Below are positions 1 through 5,905 of a stretch of 5,952 nucleotides of DNA, in pieces. Below the pieces are notes generated by a model, which was given only the letters and a program-made list of their open reading frames with translations, was not told where the DNA came from and did no database searches. Every line of letters starts with the position of its first letter. The stretch's first letter is position 1. A program made the translations under genes and the position numbers. This DNA comes from Halanaerobium sp. (lineage in GTDB: Bacteria; Bacillota; Halanaerobiia; Halanaerobiales; Halanaerobiaceae): the NCBI GenBank assembly GCA_003070825.1, contig QBLP01000120.1:1-5952 (forward strand), read 5' to 3'.

Positions 1-1
1 C

Positions 2-805
2 TTCAGTGGATTATTACGGAAAATAATATTTACATATTTTGAGTCAATAGAAAAAAAGTATTATTCTCTTGCTGATGCAATTATAACTACTGCACCTTTT
101 GCTGATGAGTATATGGAAGAAAAATATAATACTAATCGGGATAAGGTGTTCCATATTCCTCATGGGTTAGATTTAGAAAGATTTGATAAAAACAAAGAAA
201 TGAGTGATGAAATACTATCTGATCGTTTAAATAATATATTGAATAATTATTTTTGTGTTACATATACAGGCTCACTTTCTAAAAGTGAAGGTTTACCTAC
301 CTTTGTTAAAGCTGCTAAATATTTAAGAGACATAGATAACTTTAAGTTTGTGATAGTTGGCGGTGGGGGAGAAAAAGAAAAGTTAGAAAATATTATTGAA
401 GTTGAAGAACTTGATAATGTAGTTATGATTGATAAACAACCTCGTGATTATATTCCTTTAATTTTGAAAAAATCAGATATTTTATTTTGTGGCCTAATGG
501 ACCGCAAAGCCTTTGAATATGGTATTAGTAAAAATAAATTTTATGATTATATGGCAGCTGAAAAGCCTATTGTTTTTGCATCTAATGTGAGAGGAAGCTT
601 AATTACTAAAGCTAAAGCTGGTATTACTCTTGAACCACATAAGCCTAAGAAACTTGCTGAGACTATTAGAAAATTGTATCAGAATATTGATACAGAGGGT
701 CGACAATATGCTGAAAATGGCAGAGAGTATGTAGAAAAATATCATACAACAGAGAAAATTGCTGCTGACTTTTTGGAAGCAATCAATTATACATTATCTA
801 AATAA
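2..805 (+). CDS. Glycosyltransferase family 4, C-terminal part (5' end outside window)
   Basis: The frame is open from base 2 with no stop, so the gene starts before the window. The ATG at 113 is an internal Met: 37 codons upstream of it read as sensible protein (ADAIITTAPFADEY), typical of the end of a GT4 N-terminal Rossmann domain. The visible 267 residues hold the linker (HIPHGLD), the start of the C-terminal GT-B domain (YTGSLSKSEGLP, about residue 88), a nucleotide-binding-type glycine stretch (VIVGGGGEKEK, about 117-127) and the sugar-nucleotide signature GISKNKFYDYMAAEKPI (about 174-190). The last resembles the GISPNKLFDYMAAGKP form of WbuB-like amino-sugar transferases, with Asp where many GT4 enzymes have Glu. 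It probably moves a sugar from a nucleotide donor onto a lipid-linked glycan at the inner face of the membrane. The following gene's RBS begins 3 nt after its stop, so they are co-transcribed. Donor and acceptor cannot be read from the sequence. Confidence 0.88.
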   Translation, partial: FSGLLRKIIFTYFESIEKKYYSLADAIITTAPFADEYMEEKYNTNRDKVFHIPHGLDLERFDKNKEMSDEILSDRLNNILNNYFCVTYTGSLSKSEGLPTFVKAAKYLRDIDNFKFVIVGGGGEKEKLENIIEVEELDNVVMIDKQPRDYIPLILKKSDILFCGLMDRKAFEYGISKNKFYDYMAAEKPIVFASNVRGSLITKAKAGITLEPHKPKKLAETIRKLYQNIDTEGRQYAENGREYVEKYHTTEKIAADFLEAINYTLSK

Positions 806-819
806 TTGGAGTGGATAAA

Positions 820-2136
820 ATGACAAAAGAAAAAATATGCTGTGTTGGACTTGGATATATAGGTCTACCAACTGCAACTATGTTTGCTGTAAATGGTCAT
901 CAGGTAGTCGGAGTAGATGTGCAGGACCATGTAATAGATACGATAAATGATGGCGATATTCATATAGAAGAACCAGGTTTAAAAGAAATGGTTAAAGGAG
1001 CAGTAATGGAAGGTAATTTAAGTGCTTCTTTAGAACCGGTAGAAGCAGATGTATTTATAATAGCTGTACCTACACCTTTAACTGAAAATAAAACTGCCAA
1101 TCTAGAATATGTAAAAGATGCAACTGAATGTATCTTACCATATCTTAAAAAAGATAATCTGGTAATAATCGAATCTACAATAGCTCCTAGAACCACTGAA
1201 GATGTGGTTTTACCTATCTTAGAAAAATCTAATTTAGAATTAGGAGAAGAACTTTTTGTAGCTCACTGTCCGGAAAGAGTATTACCCGGTCAAATTATTC
1301 AGGAACTGGTAAATAACAATCGGATTATCGGTGGAATTAATGAGAAATCAGCTTTAAAAGCAAGAAGAATATATAAAAGCTTTGTTCAGGCTAATATGTA
1401 CATAACAGATGCAACAACAGCTGAAATGGTTAAATTAATGGAAAATACATATCGTGATGTTAATATTGCTCTGTCTAATGAGCTAGCTAAAATATCTGAA
1501 GAAAATAAAATTGATATCTGGGAAGCAATAGCTCTGGCAAATAAACACCCAAGAGTAAATGTTCATTTACCAGGACCGGGTGTTGGTGGTCACTGTCTGG
1601 CAGTTGATCCCTGGTTTATTGTAGAAAGTGCACCAGAGAAAGCAAAAATGATAGAATTATCCCGTAATATAAATGACAGCATGCCTGAGTTTGTAGTTAG
1701 AAATGTTAAAGAAATATTATTTGGTATCGGTGATCCTAAAATATCTATCTTTGGCATAACCTATAAGGGTAATGTAGATGACTTAAGAGAAAGTCCTGTA
1801 CTTGAAATAATAGAAATACTTGAATCAGAAAACATTGACTTAGGTATTTATGATCCTCATATTTCAGAACCTCAAAAAAGCGAATATGGTTTAAATGAAT
1901 TAGAAGAATCAGTTTCAGGTTCAGATATCATTATCATCGGCGCTGATCACAATGAATTTGAAGATATAGATCCAGCAAAACTTGCTCCTGAAATGAGAAA
2001 TACTAAAGTTTATGATACTAAAAATATCTTAGATAAGGAAAAATGGGAAAAAGCGGGTTTTGATGTTATCAAAATAGGAGATTATTCTGACTATGCCTGG
2101 CATAAAGAATATGGAGTAGATGAACTCGATAAATAA
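820..2136 (+). CDS. wecC: UDP-N-acetyl-D-mannosamine dehydrogenase (UDP-ManNAc to UDP-ManNAcA)
   Basis: This 438-residue protein is of the UDP-glucose/GDP-mannose dehydrogenase family, full length for WecC. It oxidises UDP-ManNAc with two NAD+ to UDP-ManNAcA in the cytoplasm. Visible parts are the NAD-binding GLGYIGLP (residues 10-17), the central helix with AEMVKLMENTYRDVNIA including conserved Lys205, the active-site segment GVGGHCLAVDPWF with catalytic Cys259, and the C-terminal UDP-binding domain beginning near FGITYKGNVDDLRESP (about 311-326). The VGGHC-AVDPWF form favours WecC over UDP-glucose dehydrogenase. I chose ATG 820 over GTG 811 because GGAG (808-811) lies 8 nt before the ATG and overlaps the GTG itself. 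It is followed 28 nt later by the 2-epimerase that supplies its substrate. WbpA-like UDP-GlcNAc dehydrogenase is the main alternative, but the WecB partner argues against it. Confidence 0.9.
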   Translation: MTKEKICCVGLGYIGLPTATMFAVNGHQVVGVDVQDHVIDTINDGDIHIEEPGLKEMVKGAVMEGNLSASLEPVEADVFIIAVPTPLTENKTANLEYVKDATECILPYLKKDNLVIIESTIAPRTTEDVVLPILEKSNLELGEELFVAHCPERVLPGQIIQELVNNNRIIGGINEKSALKARRIYKSFVQANMYITDATTAEMVKLMENTYRDVNIALSNELAKISEENKIDIWEAIALANKHPRVNVHLPGPGVGGHCLAVDPWFIVESAPEKAKMIELSRNINDSMPEFVVRNVKEILFGIGDPKISIFGITYKGNVDDLRESPVLEIIEILESENIDLGIYDPHISEPQKSEYGLNELEESVSGSDIIIIGADHNEFEDIDPAKLAPEMRNTKVYDTKNILDKEKWEKAGFDVIKIGDYSDYAWHKEYGVDELDK

Positions 2137-2164
2137 ATATTCGCTATTGTAATGGAGGTTAATA

Positions 2165-3271
2165 ATGATTAAAGTAATGACTGTTTTTGGTACCAGACCA
2201 GAAGCAATAAAAATGGCACCAGTAGTTAAAGCCTTAGAAAAAGAAGAAAATATAGAAACAATTGTAACAGTAACTGCACAGCATAGAGAAATGCTGGATC
2301 AGGTGTTAGAATTATTTGAGATTACACCTGATTATGATTTAGATATTATGCAGGATAAACAGACTTTAAGTGGAGTAACTGCCAGAGTATTAATGGGAAT
2401 TAAAGAAGTATATGAAAAAGAAAATCCAGATCTAGTATTAGTTCATGGAGATACCTCTACTACCTTTGTTTCCTCTCTGGGAGCCTTATATCAGCAGATA
2501 AAGGTAGGTCATGTTGAAGCTGGCCTTAGAACCCACAACAAATATTCTCCCTTTCCTGAGGAAATGAACAGGCATCTCACCGGAGTTATTGCAGATCTGC
2601 ACTTTGCTCCAACTGAATTAGCAAAAGAAAATCTTTTAAAAGAGAATGTTGATTTAGAAAAAATAACTGTGACAGGTAATACAGTTATTGATGCTTTATT
2701 AGATGTTGTAGATGATAATTATCAGTTTGAAGATGAATTATTAAAAAGCATTGATTTTACAAACAAAAAGATTATCTTATTAACAGCTCACCGCAGAGAA
2801 AATCTGGGCAAGCCTATGGAAAATATATTTGATGCAATTAATGATGTCGTAAATGAAAATGATGAAGCAGAAGTTGTTTTTCCAATTCATTTAAATCCGG
2901 TAATTAGGGAACTGGCTGCTGAAAAATTTGAAGATGCAGCGCGAGTACATTTAATTGAACCACTTGATTACGAGCCTTTCATTAATTTGATGAATAAATC
3001 ATATTTAATTTTAACAGATTCAGGTGGAATCCAGGAAGAAGCGCCTTCATTGGGTAAACCTGTATTAGTTCTAAGAGACACTACCGAAAGACCAGAAGCT
3101 GTTAATGCTGGAACTGTGAAAAAGGTGGGTACAGATAAGGAAGCTATTTATAATACAGCAAATGAACTTTTAAATGATGATCAGGCTTATATTAAAATGT
3201 CACAGGCTTCTAATCCTTATGGTGATGGTAAGGCAAGTGAGAGAATAGTTAAACGAATTCTTACTAACTAA
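2165..3271 (+). CDS. wecB: UDP-N-acetylglucosamine 2-epimerase, non-hydrolysing
   Basis: This 368-residue protein has the usual WecB/MnaA length and interconverts UDP-GlcNAc and UDP-ManNAc in the cytoplasm. The family marks are all present: FGTRPEAIKMAPV at 8-20, HGDTSTT at 94-100, GHVEAGLRT at 115-123, FPEEMNRH at 130-137, TAHRREN at 207-213 and DSGGIQEEAPSLGKPVLVLRDTTERPE near the end. Asp96, Glu118, Glu132 and His209 match the catalytic Asp95, Glu117, Glu131 and His213 of the E. coli enzyme, so it should be active. GGAGG (2154-2158) sits 6 nt before the ATG. It lies just after the dehydrogenase gene, so the pair makes UDP-ManNAcA. The epimerase could also feed ManNAc into wall teichoic acid linkage, as MnaA does. 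A hairpin directly downstream probably ends the operon. Confidence 0.95.
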   Translation: MIKVMTVFGTRPEAIKMAPVVKALEKEENIETIVTVTAQHREMLDQVLELFEITPDYDLDIMQDKQTLSGVTARVLMGIKEVYEKENPDLVLVHGDTSTTFVSSLGALYQQIKVGHVEAGLRTHNKYSPFPEEMNRHLTGVIADLHFAPTELAKENLLKENVDLEKITVTGNTVIDALLDVVDDNYQFEDELLKSIDFTNKKIILLTAHRRENLGKPMENIFDAINDVVNENDEAEVVFPIHLNPVIRELAAEKFEDAARVHLIEPLDYEPFINLMNKSYLILTDSGGIQEEAPSLGKPVLVLRDTTERPEAVNAGTVKKVGTDKEAIYNTANELLNDDQAYIKMSQASNPYGDGKASERIVKRILTN

Positions 3272-3294
3272 CAACCAAATAACAAACCACACTT

Positions 3295-3356
3295 CCTCTT
3301 TCTAAACTAAGATGATATCATTAAATCAAACATTAGTTCAGAAAGGGGTTATTTTA
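3295..3356 (+). terminator. Hairpin with T-rich tail after wecB; 3' arm holds the SD of the next gene
   Basis: Arms CCTCTTTCTAAACTAA (3295-3310) and TTAGTTCAGAAAGGGG (3333-3348) pair in 15 of 16 positions, with one A-C mismatch and one G-U pair. The loop is 22 nt (3311-3332). TTATTTTA follows at 3349-3356, giving the shape of an intrinsic terminator 23 nt after the wecB stop. The 3' arm includes AAAGGGG, the Shine-Dalgarno of the YvrJ gene at 3358, so the fold would also hide that site. The loop contains a 10-nt palindrome, ATGATATCAT (3312-3321). The large loop and interrupted T-run leave termination efficiency uncertain. Confidence 0.6.
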
Positions 3357-3357
3357 T

Positions 3358-3537
3358 ATGGAACAGTTATTTACCTTAATCAGCTCTTATGGTTTTCCAA
3401 TGGTTCTCTCAATTTATCTACTGCTGCGCTTTGAATCACTGCTTAGAGGTCTTAAAGAATCAATAGATACTCTAATTTTACTCAGCAACATCGAATCAGC
3501 AGATTTGAGAAAACTAAAAAAAGAAAAGAAACTTTAG
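3358..3537 (+). CDS. YvrJ-family small membrane protein (59 aa)
   Basis: A 59-codon gene starts at ATG 3358 with AAAGGGG (3342-3348) 9 nt upstream and ends in TAG. The protein begins MEQLFTLISSYGFPMVLSIYLLLRFE, which matches the YvrJ pattern of a short N-terminal helix, a Gly-Phe-Pro turn and one hydrophobic helix (about residues 4-23) ending in a charged residue. An amphipathic stretch with LKESIDTLILL follows, then a Lys-rich tail (KKLKKEKK type). The biochemical role of the family is not known. Such proteins occur in Firmicute genomes and often in or near prophages, and their size and topology are holin-like, but no lysis gene is visible here. It is on the strand of the polysaccharide operon, convergent with the phage-type operon. 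I see no clear promoter of its own in 3272-3357, so it may depend on read-through of the preceding hairpin. Confidence 0.78.
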   Translation: MEQLFTLISSYGFPMVLSIYLLLRFESLLRGLKESIDTLILLSNIESADLRKLKKEKKL

Positions 3538-3546
3538 CTATAAGGA

Positions 3547-3570
3547 GCAGCCCCTTAAAAAAGAGGCTGC
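3547..3570. terminator. Hairpin between convergent genes, possible bidirectional terminator
   Basis: GCAGCCCCTT (3547-3556) and AAGAGGCTGC (3561-3570) pair in 9 of 10 positions around an AAAA loop. It lies 9 nt after the YvrJ stop and 8 nt beyond the stop of the minus-strand operon, exactly where convergent genes would share a terminator. Neither strand has a good T-run after the stem, so it may act weakly or stabilise mRNA 3' ends rather than terminate. Confidence 0.5.
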
Positions 3571-3578
3571 AGGAGTGA

Positions 3579-3917
3579 TTAAAAAACTATTGTATCAAAT
3601 AGCTCAAAATAAGGTTTTAATTCTTCTTCCGTATACTTTGACTTACAGGTTAAAGGATTTAATTTGCAATTTTCCTGATCCCTGGGACAGTCGAGACAGT
3701 AGCAGCCATTCATCTTATTTAATAGACTGAATTCTTGAACCAAATCTTTTAGCTTATCTGACTTTCTAAAATTACCAAAGCATTCTTTAAACACTTCGTA
3801 ATTAGGCAGCCTGGGGTCATTATTAATATCTCTTACACCTGGAACCTTTTCTATTTCTTTTGCTTTCTCAAGGAGCAGTTGATACAATTCCTCTTCTGTA
3901 AATTTTTTGTCAGACAT
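3579..3917 (-). CDS. Small protein with homing-endonuclease-associated repeat and cysteine cluster
   Basis: This 112-residue protein is the last gene of the minus-strand operon. Its ATG directly follows the TAA of the helicase-loader gene, and GAGGTG (RBS, 3924-3929) lies inside that gene's end 6 nt before the start, so translation is probably coupled. Residues about 14-60 (KAKEIEKVPGVRDINNDP, then LPNYEVFKECFGNF) follow the pattern of the homing-endonuclease/HNH-associated repeat: a helix, a Pro-x-x-x-D segment, LP-x-Y and FG-x-aromatic. This is a small DNA-binding fold often found beside nucleases. No HNH, GIY-YIG or LAGLIDADG catalytic motif is present. The C-terminal part has Cys72, Cys74, Cys77, Cys84 and Cys91 (CYCLDCP to LTC), which could bind zinc. 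Its position suggests a DNA-binding accessory to replication or control. That is inference. Confidence 0.7.
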   Translation of the reverse strand: MSDKKFTEEELYQLLLEKAKEIEKVPGVRDINNDPRLPNYEVFKECFGNFRKSDKLKDLVQEFSLLNKMNGCYCLDCPRDQENCKLNPLTCKSKYTEEELKPYFELFDTIVF

Positions 3918-4460
3918 TTACTGCACCTCTTTTTCTTCTGAAATTAAAAGTAGTTTTTCTTTAAAAGGACGGGGCAGGTAGGCACTATCCTTTCTTTTAG
4001 AATTAACTTCCTGATAGATTTTAAGAAAACGATTTTTTACATATTCATTATCCTTACTGTGGCATAAGGAAGCAAAACCACCAAAGTTGCGGACAGCCTC
4101 TCTAACACTCTCCGGAAGAGATGCCATTCCTTCGTTAGAATTATAGTAACCGTACTTACGAACAGCTTTTAAAGCGAGATACCAGGCCTCTCCAGCTGTT
4201 ATTTTAGCCTCATCAGGTAGTTTTAGCATTTCTACTTCCTTAACGATTTCTCCAGGAGTAGGAGGCCACTGGGGCCGATTGATAATCAATTTTTTAACTG
4301 CAGCCACCACCAGCTGATACTTATAATATTTTAAAAGATCATGCCAGACTTCGACCATCAATTTAGTGCCGTCTTCATCATTTGGCTTCGGAAACTTAAA
4401 GCGGTTGCTGTAACAGTTATTTAAAAAGCTTAGGATTTTAATGATTTCACTTTTTTTCAT
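3918..4460 (-). CDS. Phage replicative helicase loader/inhibitor, G39P-like
   Basis: The 180-residue protein has an N-terminal part (about 1-80) matching the SPP1 G39P loader family: helix MKKSEIIKILSFLNNCY, then VEVWHDLLKYYKYQLVVAAVKKLI (about 36-60) and the signature WPPTPGEIVKEV (65-76). G39P binds the hexameric DnaB-type helicase, delivers it to the initiator at the origin and blocks its activity until loaded. The C-terminal half (AWYLALKAVRKYGYY, SLPESVREAV, FLKIYQEV) is the extension common in longer Firmicute phage homologues; SPP1 G39P itself is about 126 residues. GGAGG (4470-4474) precedes the ATG by 9 nt. The gene overlaps the initiator gene by 14 nt, pointing to coupled translation and a functional partnership. 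A G40P-like helicase gene would be expected next but is absent, so it may load a host helicase. Family assignment comes from pattern recognition only. Confidence 0.82.
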   Translation of the reverse strand: MKKSEIIKILSFLNNCYSNRFKFPKPNDEDGTKLMVEVWHDLLKYYKYQLVVAAVKKLIINRPQWPPTPGEIVKEVEMLKLPDEAKITAGEAWYLALKAVRKYGYYNSNEGMASLPESVREAVRNFGGFASLCHSKDNEYVKNRFLKIYQEVNSKRKDSAYLPRPFKEKLLLISEEKEVQ

Positions 4461-5484
4461 TCTGCTCTTCCTCCTTTGTCTCTAAATACAGTTTTTTTAA
4501 TTGAGTTGTTCTTTGAGAGACGGTATTAGATTTAGAACTTTTTAGTTTGTTTTCCAGCTTAATTACCTGTTTTCTCAGCTTTTTAGCACTTAAAATATTG
4601 CTCTTCCAGAACTGATCCTGCTGGGAAAAATCAATAATTGCTTTAATTTCTGCAAAGCTGTAGCCTTTATTTTCACTTTTTTTAGCTCCTACCGGACCCA
4701 GGCGGTGAAGTTTATCAATTTCTTTAACCCATCTTTGGAAACGGGAATCTGCCGGCTCTTTTTTGGGGACAGAGGCCCTCGAGTTATTCTTTAAGATCAG
4801 CTCGATTAAGTAGCCTGTTAGTTCTGCTGCTTTATTTAAATTATCGTTGTCGAATCTTTTGTTCAGAAAAATTATTTCTGCATCTTTGCCAGCATCTGTT
4901 TTTACTTGAGCCTGAGTTTGAGCAGGAGCTGGAGTAAGAGCCTGAGTTAGAGCTTGAGAATTAAAACAATCTGTTTTAAGAGGCTTTTTACCATTTGTTT
5001 GGAGCCCCTTATTTTTCTCGGCAGTTTTTTCATTAATCTGACTGAAAGGCTTTTTAAGAAAGCTCTTTTCCTTACTTTCTTTTTTGAGAAAATCATAGAA
5101 CTTGGGGTTATAGCGCTCTGTCAGCTTGATTAATTCTCTCAGCAGAGGAGAGACCGGTAATGCTGCCAGTTTGTTTACTGCTGCCTTAATGTGATTGATA
5201 TTCTGTAATGGTTGATACTTTAAAGCATTGATGATCAAAATCATAGAATTATCTCTGTCATATTTAATAAATTGATCTCTGCTTAAGATCTCAATTGCTT
5301 TTTTAATTTCTTTTTCTTTTAACTGCAGGTCTTCAGCTATGTAGCTTAAAGGTAGGCGGTAAAGCCCTTCGGAAATCCGATGCTGATTTGTAAGCAGATA
5401 GAGAGCGATCATCCTTGTTTTAAAATCCCAGCTTCTTACTTTGTTATCGATCCAGAAATTAGCCTGTACTTTTTGATAAGTCAT
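4447..5484 (-). CDS. Phage-type replication initiator / replisome organiser (G38P/DnaD-like)
   Basis: The first gene of the minus-strand operon encodes 345 residues. Residues 1-100 (QANFWIDNKVRSWDFKTRMIALYLLTNQ, then YIAEDLQLKEKEIKKAIEIL) form the winged-helix-like N-terminal domain of phage replication proteins related to DnaD. A basic, low-complexity linker (about 135-200) contains QALTQALTPAPAQTQAQ. The C-terminal domain (about 205-312) has LIELILKNN, RWVKEIDKLHRLG, IKAIIDFSQQDQFWKSNILSAKKLRKQ, the conserved end of Firmicute phage initiators. The ATG is preceded by AAAGGA (5492-5497) 7 nt away, and an in-frame TAA lies six codons upstream, fixing the start. By analogy it binds an origin and recruits the loader encoded next, in a 14-nt overlap. 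It could be annotated either as DnaD-domain or as conserved phage C-terminal domain protein. The linker DNA holds the repeat and palindrome listed separately. Confidence 0.78.
   Translation of the reverse strand: MTYQKVQANFWIDNKVRSWDFKTRMIALYLLTNQHRISEGLYRLPLSYIAEDLQLKEKEIKKAIEILSRDQFIKYDRDNSMILIINALKYQPLQNINHIKAAVNKLAALPVSPLLRELIKLTERYNPKFYDFLKKESKEKSFLKKPFSQINEKTAEKNKGLQTNGKKPLKTDCFNSQALTQALTPAPAQTQAQVKTDAGKDAEIIFLNKRFDNDNLNKAAELTGYLIELILKNNSRASVPKKEPADSRFQRWVKEIDKLHRLGPVGAKKSENKGYSFAEIKAIIDFSQQDQFWKSNILSAKKLRKQVIKLENKLKSSKSNTVSQRTTQLKKLYLETKEEEQNEKK
4905..4958. repeat. Nine tandem NNNGAG hexamers inside the initiator gene
   Basis: On the + strand, nine consecutive 6-nt units each end in GAG: CTTGAG, CCTGAG, TTTGAG, CAGGAG, CTGGAG, TAAGAG, CCTGAG, TTAGAG, CTTGAG. 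The phase is unbroken over 54 nt. In the coding strand they give residues 176-193, an alternating pattern of Ala/Thr with Gln, Leu or Pro in the linker of the replication protein. The array may simply encode a flexible linker, or may also serve as binding sites for the protein (iterons). Confidence 0.85.
4961..4979. repeat. Perfect 8+3+8 inverted repeat next to the hexamer array
   Basis: TTAAAACA and TGTTTTAA flank the 3-nt centre ATC with no mismatch. It lies 2 nt from the end of the hexamer array, inside the initiator coding sequence (residues about 169-175, LKTDCFN). The encoded peptide gives no reason for DNA symmetry. It could be a protein-binding site or an easily melted AT-rich element. 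Confidence 0.8.
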
Positions 5485-5601
5485 TTTATCATCCTTTCTT
5501 TATTTAAGAATATTTTCACAATTTAGATTAAAAAAATTAGTTTGCCTCCTTTCCTTTGATTTGACAGCGGTGCCTGTGCCTTAATAAAATTTATATTAGA
5601 T

Positions 5602-5630
5602 ATTATAGCATCTTCTGGAAAAAATTTTAA
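5602..5630 (-). promoter_or_regulatory. Left-facing sigma-A promoter for the replication operon
   Basis: On the minus strand TTAAAA (5625-5630) and a perfect TATAAT (5602-5607) are 17 nt apart. The start would be near 5595, giving a leader of about 110 nt before the initiator gene. The -35 matches 4 of 6 consensus bases. Confidence 0.55.
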
Positions 5631-5640
5631 GGGGGCTTTG

Positions 5641-5663
5641 TAGGTTTTTCTAAATAATACCTA
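5641..5663. repeat. Imperfect inverted repeat, possible operator
   Basis: TAGGTTTT (5641-5648) and AATACCTA (5656-5663) pair in 7 of 8 positions across 7 nt. It lies 10 nt upstream of the left-facing -35 and between the two divergent promoters, a natural operator position. In such AT-rich sequence it could arise by chance. Confidence 0.3.
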
Positions 5664-5719
5664 TAGTTTATAAAGCGAGGATTAGAAAGAGAAAATGACA
5701 ATCTATTAGATAATAAATC

Positions 5720-5748
5720 TTGCAATTTACATATAATTACAGTATAAT
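5720..5748 (+). promoter_or_regulatory. Right-facing near-consensus sigma-A promoter
   Basis: TTGCAA (5720-5725), a 17-nt spacer and TATAAT (5743-5748) form a near-consensus vegetative promoter. The start near 5755 gives a leader of about 54 nt to the ATG at 5809. ATTAC (5736-5740) and GTAAT (5753-5757) flank the -10 symmetrically and could be a repressor site. Confidence 0.65.
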
Positions 5749-5808
5749 ATTGGTAATGAGATAATCGGATTTCAAATAAAATGAATTTCAGGTAATGGAG
5801 GTTAAAAA

Positions 5809-5871
5809 ATGCCCTTCAATGGAGTTTTCGTTAGAATAGAAGAATTTTCAGAAGCTGTGAATGTCAAATAA
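5809..5871 (+). pseudogene. 5' fragment of a gene interrupted by an insertion sequence
   Basis: ATG 5809 has an excellent RBS, GGAGG (5797-5801), 7 nt upstream and a near-consensus promoter before it. The frame reads MPFNGVFVRIEEFSEAV and then enters TGTCAAATAAG, where the TAA (5869-5871) belongs to the apparent insertion sequence end beginning at 5862. About 17 native codons remain. I do not recognise the protein. The rest of the gene would be expected beyond the other end of the element, outside the window. A genuine 20-residue peptide is possible but less likely given the strong expression signals and the IS-like sequence at the break. Confidence 0.5.
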
Positions 5872-5905
5872 GATTTTACACTTTTCGTTAAATAAGATTT
5901 TACAC
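5863..5905. repeat. Two 19-nt direct repeats at the element's end
   Basis: GTCAAATAAGATTTTACAC (5863-5881) and GTTAAATAAGATTTTACAC (5887-5905) differ at one base and are separated by TTTTC. They would be transposase (IstA) binding sites if the IS21 assignment is right. Confidence 0.85.

Larger units (their letters stand above)
5485..5808. other. Control region between divergent transcription units
   Basis: About 320 nt without a gene. From left to right it holds the RBS of the replication operon (5492-5497), an orphan SD-like AAAGGAGG on the minus strand (5546-5553 area) with no start codon at a useful distance, a left-facing promoter, an imperfect inverted repeat (5641-5663), a right-facing promoter and the RBS of the interrupted gene. 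I see no further ORF, tRNA or recognised riboswitch here. Confidence 0.6.

Noticed and set aside
113..115. ATG 113 as start of the glycosyltransferase
   Set aside because: The frame is open to the window edge with family-like residues upstream and no RBS at the right distance.
811..819. GTG at 811 as start of the dehydrogenase
   Set aside because: The GGAG SD (808-811) overlaps this GTG and is spaced correctly for ATG 820; the NAD-binding motif is also at the normal distance from that Met.
960..1196. 78-codon minus-strand ORF inside the wecC-like gene
   Set aside because: It lies entirely within a well-supported gene on the other strand and its translation resembles no known protein; a shadow frame.
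4980..5058. AGGCTTTTTA occurring twice in the initiator gene
   Set aside because: Both copies encode Lys-Lys-Pro in the basic linker and are separated by unrelated sequence; codon usage explains them.
5561..5590. Perfect TTGACA on the + strand as a promoter
   Set aside because: At 15-18 nt spacing only weak AT-rich -10 candidates (TAATAA, ATAAAA) follow, and it lies about 250 nt before the next start, in the leader of the opposite operon.
5793..5805. TAATGGAGGTTAA shared with the wecB leader (2150-2162)
   Set aside because: A 13-nt match centred on a consensus Shine-Dalgarno in AT-rich DNA; shared RBS sequence explains it without common origin.
5863..5905. Two direct repeats as a CRISPR remnant
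   Set aside because: The units are separated by only 5 nt, far too short for a spacer, and lie at the edge of an IS-like sequence.
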